Part shown: piece after piece, positions 48,723 to 57,489 of the stretch | Layout of the letters: the number at the start of each line of letters is the position of its first letter | How positions within the stretch are numbered: the stretch's first letter is position 1 | NCBI GenBank assembly: GCA_946803715.1 | Contig: CAMPET010000141.1 | Coordinates: 88,191-152,190, forward strand | Length of the DNA: 64,000 bases | From: Beroe ovata | Lineage: Eukaryota; Ctenophora; Nuda; Beroida; Beroidae | Direction of reading: 5' to 3' | The notes under the pieces: model-generated | What the model was told of the DNA's origin: nothing | The model's database searches: none | The model's input: only the letters and a program-made list of their open reading frames with translations | Made by a program: the position numbers and the translations under genes

Positions 48723-50497
48723 CTACGACAGTTTGAGTTTACACGATGTCGATGTTGGGGGGCATCCCTCGTATTCCCGTAGTTTGGGATCAGTGAGGAG
48801 GTGCTCCTGTACACATGCACACCTCACACTCTCACCGGGAAGGTGGAGTTGTCGTGGTAGTCCGGTCCACGTCCTCGATACTCCACCGCTGTGAGAGGAA
48901 TGGGAGTGAGGGGGAGTGAGGGTGGGAGTGAGGGGGAGTGTGTGAAGGGGTAGGTTTATACCGGATGATTTCGNNGCCGACGCCGCTTCCCTCCGCTTCC
49001 CCTCCCGAGCTCCTTCGGCTCTGGGCGTGCGGGGGTGCGGTGTTCAGGGGGAGGGGTTGAGTGGGAGGGGCGAGTCCGGTCCACGTCCTCGATAGTCCCT
49101 CGCTGTGAGTGTGGGAGATGGGAGTGAGGGGAGAGTGGGAGAGGGGAGGGTTTGAAGGGGCCGAGATTAAAAGTAGGTGAGAGGGAGAGGTGAGAGCGCG
49201 AGCGTGTGCCTTTATAGAGAGGTATAGGGAGCATCGCAGATCGATATTATTGTAAGTAGGAACCTCATAATCCCAAATCAGATAACAGTGATAAAGCATG
49301 AGCGGAGACACTCACCTCCTCTGAGTACACCACACCTCAGCTTTGCCCGCTGCTCTGTCGTAGTGGCTGTTACAGGATGGGAACATCCTGAAGAGGGCTG
49401 CTCGCTCCTCCTCGTTATGTCCCAGGATCTCCAGTGAAGTCTCCACATCACGCCACATCGGCGTGGGAGTTCCATCTCCCGTGAAGAATGGACCCTAGGG
49501 GGTGGGAGGAGTGGGAAAGGGCAGAAGATGCGATCCCAGGGGTGAAATATCATCAATGAGAGGAGGCGATAAGAGGAGAAAGCGTCTTACGAAGAGCACG
49601 CTATCTGACTCATGGGTTTGGATAGTCCTCAGTCCAGGATAGAAGCTACCTCATGTCATAGCTCACCTCAAGTCGTCCCACGAGGGGGTACTTCTTGCTG
49701 AAGATGTTTATCCAGTGAAATATCTCACCGAGCTGTTTCGGTGTCAGTCCGGATACGTCGTCAACCAGACCTTCCTCCGTAAACACTCCTGTTGAATACG
49801 CTCTCGAGCCGTCTTTACCTGGCATGAGCTCAGTTAACGTCGGTCAGGATTGTATCCAATAGAAATTCTGTTTGTTGTGGTTAAGATTTTCCACAAACCC
49901 GTGAAGAAGTTGTATGTTCCATGGTTGCCATAGTGACGCATTCCACTAGTCACGTCATAAACATGTCCTAGAACTGATACCCAAAGAACATCTGCAGTGC
50001 CCCTGGAGAAGTGAAATAAGACAAGATATCGCCAATAGCCCATACATGAGGTCATTGTTAGAAATATTCCTGACAGCGACTTACCCGTGTTTGGCAAGTT
50101 CAGCTTTGGTTACAACCCTTCCATTGTATACATCGGCCAGTTTCTTCTTACTTCCATAGACCAATTCTTCAGAAAAGACATCTGTGTCGTAATGAGGGCT
50201 TTGATCACTTCCCTAGACGGAGACAGGCAAATATGAAAGGATGAAGTTCTAAGGTACAGTTGTAGGAGTAAGTTATCCCGCAATATACCATACTGCCATC
50301 ATTACCTTATTCTCACCAGTGATTCCGCTAACCATATGAAAAGGGCAGCCTCCACTGAAACCCTTCAGCTGACACACTCCCACAGCCACAAACAGGCAGG
50401 CGAGGGATAACAGGATGTAGGGCCATTTTGATCGAGGTTCATCCGGAACATCTGAACACTCAGATTCATTGTTGCTTTCATCTTTTAGTTCAACCAT
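48723..50497 (-). CDS. CYB5D2: Neuferricin (cytochrome b5 domain-containing 2)
   Basis: Six exons (50306-50497, 50085-50212, 49899-50002, 49667-49818, 49316-49494, 48723-48888) join in phase to give 306 residues (human 264). An acidic N-terminus precedes a membrane or signal-anchor helix (YILLSLACLFVAVGVC). The cytochrome b5/MAPR-type haem domain reads YNGRVVTKAELAKHGGTADVLWVSVLGHVYDVTSGMRHYGNHGTYNFFTGKDGSRAYSTG. The family-specific C-terminal half has GPFFTGDGTPTP, FPSCNSHYDRAAGKAEVWCTQ and SGGVSRTWTGLPRQL...EYEGCPP. Neuferricin is a membrane or secreted haem-binding protein implicated in neurogenesis and haem homeostasis in vertebrates. A diverged second copy of the last-exon 5' end occurs at about 49073-49108 beyond an NN gap and was not used. 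Confidence 0.87.
48859..49108. repeat. Near-duplicate of the CYB5D2 last-exon boundary around NN
   Basis: AGTCCGGTCCACGTCCTCGATA plus the following acceptor region occurs at 48859-48896 and again at 49073-49108 with a few differences, with NN at 48974-48975 between them. Both are flanked by G-rich (GGGAGTGAGG)n sequence. Either a local duplication or two alleles joined end to end. Confidence 0.7.
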
Positions 50498-50746
50498 AGG
50501 AGCAAGTCTTATAACATGCTAAGGGTCCATCTACTGCAATAATCGCAGTGCAATCATCATTTAAACAACAGCAGCATTAAAATCAATAATCTACGATAGC
50601 ATAGAAATATTGGCATGAGAGGTTATACTTCCGATAAAATCAATAACTCCAATACGAGTCAATGTTAAAAAATAGGCACTCTACGATAAAAGAACTGTAG
50701 CAGTAAACGTCTCGAATTGTTACGAGTTCAAAACGGTCTCTGAAAC

Positions 50747-51292
50747 TCATGATTCTTCCTCAGTTAATCTCATGTCTGGGATTCCTTTAGAGATTGGGAA
50801 CTTCTTCCCTGTCTCAGGACATTCCAACTCACCCTCCACCACATCCACCTCCAGTAAGACATGATGAATCTGAGGTGAAAGAAGCATATATGGATTAATG
50901 ATTATGATATTGTATGATCTCCTGAGTTATGCAACTCTCGCTCCACCAAGACTAACCTTTTTAAGGGTTTCCTCATCATCGATTTCCTGGTTATCAGGTA
51001 ACATCTCAGGTAAGCCATCATTTACATTAAGTTGAGTGGCAGTTTGAACTAATACTGACCAGTCCAGCCGTGCTAACATACGGTTGATGAAGTCTGGGTT
51101 GAACTCAATTTCCTTCATTTCGACCTGAGCATATGAGGATATATGGTTAAATGTTAATGGAAGAGATGATTCCAACAGAACTTCATGACGACAAATGAAG
51201 AGGAGGACCTGTGAAGAAGATATTTTGAGAGGAAATCCATTGACAGCCCCTTTACAGTGAGATCTCATCATGTTGTGTGTGAGAAGCTTCAT
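50747..51292 (-). CDS. TRMT112: Multifunctional methyltransferase subunit TRM112
   Basis: Three exons (51209-51292, 50957-51124, 50747-50869), all phase 0, give 124 residues (human 125). Conserved blocks are [44 protein letters not shown], and [40 protein letters not shown]112 is the obligate activating partner of several methyltransferases acting on tRNA, 18S rRNA and eRF1 (for example ALKBH8, TRMT11, BUD23 and HEMK2). An acceptor-like CTTACAG lies 21 nt upstream of the ATG. It is 249 bp upstream of CYB5D2 and 300 bp downstream of the MPV17-family gene, on the same strand. Confidence 0.95.
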
Positions 51293-51592
51293 GACTTGTG
51301 GGATAAAATGAAACTGTAAGGATTCAGGTATTAGATAGTCTAGAATCAAATCATTCATATGATTAAAATTGATTTTAAGTATATGGCTTAAGGAGACAAC
51401 TGCATAGAAAAGATAAACAGGCTTCATAAAAGTGATCAAAAATTAGTAGACTTTGGTAAAAACGAGCATATACAGTTAAGTATCGGAGATTGAAGTGGTG
51501 GAAACTGGAGGCTTCTCCATCATTCATCACCTGCCATTTGGCAATAACAGAAGTCAAATATACTGAAGTATTAAGCATCACTAATGCAGAAA

Positions 51593-52353
51593 TCAGATTT
51601 GATATCTATAAATTGCCAAAATGGTATCATATATAAAACTTATGAACATCAAATACAAAACTCTATAGTTCAGTGGCACATACTTGAAATTAAATGACTG
51701 AAATATGAACCAAAATCCAGCAGAACCAAGCCAAGCAGTGAGAAATTTAGATTTCAATTCCTCCAATGCTTGTTGAGAGTCGAAAGTTTCACAAAGTGGG
51801 AGGACATAAAAAATGATACATGTATATAAAGGGCCCCACGCAGCTTCATCAGTGACCAGCTTCTTGAGAATGGTAAGGTTAGATGTTCCTGGGAACAATA
51901 GCTCAAGGTATCGATACCAAGCAACACTGATGCATCCAAACAATGTCCCTATTACTGTAAACTCCACTATCTAGGAAAGATATATGATTATAGTTGATGA
52001 CACAACTGGTTTGATACCCCAAATAGGAATAGATAATAATTTGTAAGTAAATTCCATGAACTACACAATTGGATTGATGCTAAAGAAGGTTAAACTCAAT
52101 ACACAATGTTGTTCAAAACCTCTTTATATTTGAGCTCAGGGTTGAAAAGTAATTGCTGAGTTACATCACCAGCCAACATGAAAACTCCACCAATTAAGCT
52201 ATTTGAAATAAAAGGACTTCTGTCCAATGCTGCAGAGAACTTTTTGACCAAGCCAGTTTTACCATTCACACAATGATTCTGTAATACTCTTGATGAAGAT
52301 TTGATAACACTGTGACTATTCTTGCATGAAAGAAGGCTCCTTAAGCTATTCAT
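51593..52353 (-). CDS. MPV17/PMP22-family membrane protein
   Basis: Two exons (52105-52353, 51593-51970), joined in phase 0, give 208 residues. Exon 1 has a basic, Ser-rich N-terminus lacking acids (MNSLRSLLSCKNSHSVIKSSSR), consistent with mitochondrial targeting, and the family opening LIGGVFMLAGDVTQQLL. Exon 2 carries VIGTLFGCISVAWYRYLE, LVTDEAAWGPLYTCIIFYVL, and the diagnostic FWFIFQSFNFKYVPLNYRVLYLMFISFIYDTILA (W-x-x-x-Q-x-x-N-F-x-x-V-P-x-x-x-R). The family includes MPV17, MPV17L, MPV17L2 and PXMP2. The N-terminus and the Asp-Glu-Ala-x-Trp-Gly-Pro block suggest MPV17L2, but I cannot settle this by eye. It is the most upstream gene of the minus-strand cluster. Confidence 0.85.
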
Positions 52354-53864
52354 CAGACATTCTAATCTAAAATATTGATCTTATTGAAGAATGCTGCATG
52401 AGATGAGCTTTGTTCCCTGATGTAATGAGATTCAGAGGGATTCAGTATTTGTTAAGACATCAGATCTTTGCAGAAATTTGGCTGTCTAATGCTTTTCAAT
52501 AATAATGTATGACAAAATACTTCTAAACCAATCAAACACATAATACACAGGAAATGTACAACTTTTGGAAAATGATCAGCAGGCTGGTTCTAGCACAGAA
52601 AGTAAGTCTTACTGCCAGTAGTCTTACTTAAGTAGGTTTAAGACAGTTGTGGAATGCAAAAGAACAAGGGCAGGGCACTAAGAATGTAACACCACGAAAA
52701 TATGCCAAAGTTATATGGTCAGATATGGTTACATTTTCAGTCACCATAAACATGCTTTTTCACTATGTGCATACGCTGTTCAGGTTGCTTGGCCTTCATC
52801 GCGCGCGCAACTTCATTTCGGCCTTCGCTTCGATGAAGGCGCGCGCAAGAAACAGTGGACAGCTGATAACATGGCCGGTAATGGCTCTGTCGGGTTTTCC
52901 CCTACCGTCGGCGCCGCGCAATTGATATTCCGCCCGACTGTGCACACGTTGCGCGCCCCTATTCTACTCAGTGAACTGAAAAGTCGTAGACCACGGAGAC
53001 GCGCAGCGCGCGCGGAGTATTTGGGTCACGCAGCGCGGGAACACGCCCGACGGAGGGAATGAAATCCCGCCAGCATGGGTATGAAAAAATTTTACAAGCG
53101 AAGCTTGGCCTGGCTTTGCTTTGTGCTAAACGTTGGCCTCGCTGTGTGCAGTGTCATGTGTGACGTGCACATGCCGCGTTGAATTGCGCGCGCTCTCATT
53201 TGGTGTTTACGCTGTGGTATGGAAAATCGTAAAAACCATAAAGGCGCACAGCGCGAGCGCGCGCTAAGTTTTGGTTCACGGGGTGCGGGAACTGTAAACA
53301 CCCGGTCTTGCTTTTGCGGTGCGCGCGAAACCAGGGTCTAGTCTATCATCGACAAGCAACTTTTCAGGTGCGCAACGTATTCACAAAACAATTTCAATAG
53401 AATTATTATTGCTGATGTAGATGTTTCATCATTATTGTAAAAGTGGTTATATAATTTATTCATTTTACAATAATCGAATGGAATTATAATTTAAAAAAGG
53501 AGTCTCATTTACCCATTTTCTGGATGCATCGCATTGGAATTAGAATGATATAGTTTCAATTCCAGATTTGATTTCACCTTCCCACTCTCCCCTTGTCACG
53601 TTGTGAGTGCAGTTATTATCCACAAATAAGGCCTATTGTCGACAGACAATCAAGGCCTATTATCAACAGACAATGTTTTTTGATATGCTTCAACCAGAAT
53701 TTGAAGCTGCATTCGCCAAAAAAATTTGTCCATTACTCAAACCAAATAGATATTAATCAAACCGGATAGATATTGAGCAAATATATTTTAAAGTACACAT
53801 TAGGATTGAAGAATCAGAATCCTGTCAACAGCTCAATAAAACCAATCTATTTTAAAGCCTGCAA
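52354..53864. other. Repeat-bearing intergenic region between divergent genes
   Basis: Lies between the starts of the MPV17-family gene (minus) and COX5B (plus). 52790-53370 is dense in CG-rich repeats (listed separately). 53620-53680 has the near tandem pair AAGGCCTATTGTCGACAGACAAT / AAGGCCTATTATCAACAGACAAT. No gene was recognised. Confidence 0.55.
52790..53370. repeat. Cluster of CG-rich hairpin repeats
   Basis: Contains a hairpin with CCTTCATCGCGCGCGC and GATGAAGGCGCGCGC arms (about 52796-52850), followed by AAGAAACAGTGGACAG, which is also present at 12013-12028. Then comes the reverse complement of the ATCACTGAGTAGAATAGGGG block seen at 11669 and 12204, and GAGTATTTGGGTCACGCAGC, also present at 11969. 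A second diverged unit follows at 53100-53330, ending GAAACCAGGGTCTAGTCTAT. The palindromic arms and recurrence in both orientations suggest a non-autonomous mobile family. Confidence 0.75.
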
Positions 53865-54688
53865 ATGGGGAAGCATCCGGCTACACTTGGGTGGCTGATG
53901 AATGCTGCCAAGCGAATGGTTACAGAAATGTACAACCCATTCCACTGGCACAAAGTGCACAAGGTTATTCAACTCTACCTAAAGTAAGCCATTGCCATCA
54001 TAATATGTTTCTTCAATTGGAATGAAAGTAATAATTAATTCTTCAGCAAAATCAATTAGACATTGAAAAGAAAGTTCCTGGTGCTCTTGAGCGTATGCAG
54101 AAGGGAGAAATTATTCCAGAATGGGAGCATATTACAGAAGGCAAATTAGGATGGGAGTATAAGCAAGTGCTTGCAGGTGGTTTGAATATATTTCTTGTCT
54201 CAAAAAACTATTCCTTTGAGACAACAATTCAGTTCACAACATTTGAAATATCCTTCATGACATACATTTCCTTGATTTAGCTGGACTAAACTTATTTTCC
54301 AAACAATGAAGATGTTTGAAAATATTTTATTACACAGGAAACCCTGATCCATGGTGTGTGGAAAACCCTCCATACCCAAGGAGTAATATCAAGAACCCTC
54401 ACATTGTATACACTCTAGAGGATTATAGAGTTGTGGGATGTGTTGATTGTATGGATGATATCCACTATATCAACTATATGTGGGTCAAAGTCAATGAGGT
54501 ATGCAGTTTTCTTCCTTACCATGTTATTGAATTACTTCTTTAACCTTTTAAAAATGAATTTCACTCCAATGGTCCAGTGATAAAACAATCAATGTCTTCA
54601 GATGGGCCGTTGCCGAGATTGTGGTTCTTGTGTTGTTTGCCTACCCCATCCTGAGCCTGGACTCATCTGGCAAGATCCTCATCATTAA
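53865..54688 (+). CDS. COX5B: Cytochrome c oxidase subunit 5B (zinc subunit)
   Basis: Four exons (53865-53963, 54047-54176, 54338-54498, 54602-54688) join in phase to give 158 residues. The N-terminal part is basic and lacks an obvious signal peptide, as expected for mitochondrial import. The body aligns with human COX5B: KKVPGALERMQKGEI with LEREIMLAARKG, YKQVLAGNPDP, then SNIKNPHIVYTLEDYRVVGCVDC...NYMWVKVNEMGRCRDCG with REDPNLVPSITNKRIVGCICE...VWFWLHKGEAQRCPRCG. The two Cys pairs fit the zinc site, although the first is spaced C-x-x-C instead of C-x-C. The protein is longer than human (129) because of a Trp/His-rich N-terminal insert and a Cys-rich tail (CGSCVVCLPHPEPG). The exon 2 donor is taken at 54177 because it restores frame. 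Confidence 0.78.
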
Positions 54689-55314
54689 TCAGGACCTTAC
54701 AGTATACAGTTTCTAATAACTGTACTGTTCCTCTTGGCTTGGCTAGACACTGAACTATAAACGTATTGAAATCATGTTGTGTTATAAATAACTGTTTGAT
54801 GACAATTTGATAGTTTCGATCTGTGTTCGCATATACCTTTAGGTTGTCCATCATAAAACACATTCACAATCAAGAACCCATTCTACAGTATTAAAATGAT
54901 GTTTTATATCGCAGCAACATAATGGTCATGGAATGAGTTTTCTTCACTATATTGACAGTTGTAGTGTTTTCACTGTGACCTGGTATGAACATCTTCGTCC
55001 TAAAGTCTCTTGATTTGATACTACTGCCCATTTTATGCCATTTTAATAGGACTCTCTGTCCTATTATGCCATTTCAATTCTGTCCTATCTTATGAAACTT
55101 TGTCCCTTCAAATTATTTTTTGCACTCTGAAATGGCTAGACAGTAATTCAAAATCTGATCATTTACAATACTACATTGTGCAGCATGTATCCACATATAG
55201 AAAAGTGCTGCGGATAATTGCTGAAAAAATTCATTGTCAACGTTATTTTTGGAAGATTTCCGTTGGGAGTCAAGATTTGTGTGCTGCAAGAGACAACTGT
55301 TTCATCTCTAGCTG
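54689..55314. other. Spacer between COX5B and HSCB
   Basis: AT-rich; contains an imperfect local repeat (CCTATTATGCCATTT / CCCATTTTATGCCATTTT near 55026-55075). A 5' exon of HSCB could lie here but none was identified. Confidence 0.4.
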
Positions 55315-55863
55315 ATGCTCATTTCAGCTGCTAGACGTCTTGCTACTCATCTTCCCTCCAAACTTTCAGAAAACTATTTTCAACTCTTTTCCCTGACTCC
55401 CACATTTAACATAGACCTCAGTGAGTTGTCTCGATCATTTCGGAGCCTCCAAGCTCAGTTCCACCCTGATCGACATGTAAACTCGTCAGCCTTGGAGCAG
55501 GAACAAGCAGCAAAGGACTCAGCTCATGTTAACAAAGCGTACCGGTGTCTCAGGGACCCATATTCTCGTGCTGGGCATCTGTTAGAGAGTAGGGATCAAG
55601 ATCCAAATATCCAACTCGTTGACATGGACTTTCTCGAGGACATGATGGACTTCAATGACAGAGTGGAAGTATGTGAGGATGCTGAAATGTTGAAACAGAT
55701 TGAAACGCACAACGAGCTCGCCATTGAGGAGTTGTATTTGCAGTTTCAGCAGAGTTTCGAAGCCGGCCAGCTGCAAAAGGCAGCAGAGAGCCTTGCAAAA
55801 TGCAAATTCTTGCTCCAAACAAGAGATAGGATTGAAAAACATGGGGAGTTTCTTGCTTCCTGA
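55315..55863 (+). CDS. HSCB: Iron-sulfur cluster co-chaperone HscB (HSC20)
   Basis: Frame of 182 residues from ATG 55315. A short Arg-containing N-terminus (MLISAARRLATHLPSKL) is followed by the J-domain: NYFQLFSLTPTFNIDLSELSRSFRSLQAQFHPDRH, with the HPD motif at residues 50-52, then NKAYRCLRDPYSRAGHLL. The C-terminal HSCB domain contains DMDFLEDMMDFNDRVEV, matching the ISCU-binding three-helix bundle (compare human QFLIEIMEINEKL). HSCB delivers ISCU-bound Fe-S clusters to the HSPA9 chaperone in mitochondria. The zinc-type CxxC motif near the human N-terminus is absent. A CTCATTTCAG acceptor ends at 55327, only 10 nt after this ATG, so the true N-terminus may come from an upstream exon. Confidence 0.88.
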   Translation: MLISAARRLATHLPSKLSENYFQLFSLTPTFNIDLSELSRSFRSLQAQFHPDRHVNSSALEQEQAAKDSAHVNKAYRCLRDPYSRAGHLLESRDQDPNIQLVDMDFLEDMMDFNDRVEVCEDAEMLKQIETHNELAIEELYLQFQQSFEAGQLQKAAESLAKCKFLLQTRDRIEKHGEFLAS

Positions 55864-56159
55864 CACGATTCCCTAATGCGAATGGGGTCTTTGACCTATG
55901 GATGAAAACATTCCTGCTCTTGGGACTGTAATTTAATCAAAGAATAGTTTTGATTGGATAGTTTATCTTGTCTACACTCTACAATTGGTTTTATACGTAA
56001 AATTCGAGATTGGCTGTAAATAATGTGTTCCTGACAATATGAGTTATTGTTACTCCGCTAAAATCATTATCAAGTTCATATCACATCTTACAGTTTTCCA
56101 AACTATTGTGGCCGAATTGAATAACCTGACCCATATCTAATTGATAAAGCTTGCACAAC

Positions 56160-56525
56160 ATGCCCAAGAGGAAGAAGAAGATCGAAGTCACTACAGAAAC
56201 TACGAAGAAAGTGAAAGTTGATGACGAGCCGACTTCTGACCCCCTGAGTGGACCTCACTTTGTGATCGAGCATTGTAAATCATGATCTGTATACAAGAGG
56301 CACGCAGTTCGTGTCAGTGATGTCTTATCAGAACAATATCCCGACATTCCAGTTTTGCTCAATCCTGTCAAACCACGGTCGAAGAGTTTTGAGATTTCAT
56401 ATTACAGTGGATCTGACGCAAGTGAGGTGGTCATTTGGTCTGGGTTGAAGCTGGGACCACCTCGGAAACTCAAGTTTGTTGAGGATGAGAAACTTGTGTC
56501 ACTTTTGGGTGACAAGATGAAATGA
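56160..56525 (+). CDS. SELENOH: Selenoprotein H (in-frame TGA read as selenocysteine)
   Basis: A single frame of 121 residues from ATG 56160 to TGA 56523, with one internal TGA at 56283-56285 (codon 42). Before it: a basic N-terminus (MPKRKKKIEV), as expected for a nuclear protein, then FVIEHC-K-S. The TGA follows in a Cys-x-x-Sec redox motif, then VYKRHAVRVSDVL, PVLLNPVKPRSKSFEISYYSG and GPPRKLKFVEDEKLVSLL. Human SELENOH reads VIEHCTS-U-RVYGRNA...VNPTKPRRGSFEV...GPPRKLKFPE, so the TGA sits exactly at the selenocysteine position. Conservation continues unchanged past it, which argues against a pseudogene. A SECIS-like hairpin follows the stop. SELENOH is a nucleolar thioredoxin-fold protein in redox control. 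There is no intron. An automatic annotation would end this protein at residue 41. Confidence 0.92.
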
Positions 56526-56535
56526 GGAGGAAGAG

Positions 56536-56597
56536 GTGTTGCGTATATGATGAACTGAGTTTAAACCTCGATGGAGACTAAGTTTTGATAGCAACTC
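56536..56597 (+). promoter_or_regulatory. SECIS-like element for SELENOH
   Basis: Within 75 nt of the SELENOH stop codon. Lower helix: GTTGC (56538-56542) with GCAAC (56591-56595). Core: ATGA at 56547-56550 opposite TGAT at 56586-56589, giving the non-Watson-Crick quartet. Upper helix: AACTGAGT pairs with ACTAAGTT with one mismatch. Conserved AAA at 56563-56565, 12 nt after the quartet, in the apical part. Geometry fits a eukaryotic SECIS; the fold was judged by eye, not computed. Confidence 0.82.
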
Positions 56598-57489
56598 TAT
56601 GACTCTTCTACTTGATAGGTTTTTGATATGACTATAATATGTCAGAGTTTTTAAGTTTCGTTATACTACACTTTTTAACCTTTTTAATAGTTTCAATTTT
56701 TAAGTATTTCAATTTCACCCAATTAATTTATCCACAAAAACGATCGAATTTTCCACTTACCTTGGGCTTGTTGCTTGATATCACGAGTCTTGCCAATCGA
56801 ATTGAATCTTTGGTTGACAAAGTCATTCATTGATATTGTATTTTATTTGACTACAAAATTCATAACCACATACAGTATTGTGTTTCCTAACAAGTCTACC
56901 TGTGTTTCATCGCAATGTTACAGCTCTACTCCTACTAGCCGTGTATATCCAATATGATGCTTGTTGATTATGAGAATGGTTGACATGCTTTTAATCCAAT
57001 CTACAGATGTGTTGTGCTTGTGTTGTGGAGCAACACTCTAGTTGTGTCTTCTCGCTCTCTCCTCCTGCTCTTTTACTAATTCTCCGTGATAAGTTACACT
57101 CATGATCGTATAGTCAGATCGTTCTAGGAGTTTCCTGTGCAATAATCGATAGTTAATGCGTAACTGTTACCTATAATGCGTCACCGGCTCATGCCTAATT
57201 GTAATCCTGTGTCAGGTTAATATTATCCGACACTCAGACTAGCAAATACCGTATCATGTAACACCCATGCCACCTCTACCCAGGGCTGGTCATCAGGCTG
57301 TAAATAGCATAGCAACAACAAACAATCAACATTAGTTCCTCATATTAGGATCATTTTATCTTTGTCTTACACTCGATACGTTGTACCTCGGATATTTTGT
57401 ATATTGTATATCATCAATATTTCTACCTCTTGTCATCATTTTCACTCAAGTAACTTGTGTTTTCTGACGAGAAACAATCTGTAGCTAGG
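56598..57489. other. Intergenic region between SELENOH and ODAD2
   Basis: AT-rich SELENOH 3' flank, then the ODAD2 5' region. A half X-box (CATAGCAAC, about 57311-57319) lies roughly 170 bp upstream of the ODAD2 start. No gene was recognised. Confidence 0.4.

Noticed and set aside
55100-55315. Plus-strand frame of 71 residues upstream of HSCB
   Set aside because: Lacks the Cys-x-x-Cys motif expected of an HSCB N-terminal exon and shows no other family feature.
56283-56285. Reading the TGA in SELENOH as a nonsense mutation
   Set aside because: It is exactly at the family's selenocysteine position, similarity continues after it, and a SECIS-like hairpin follows.
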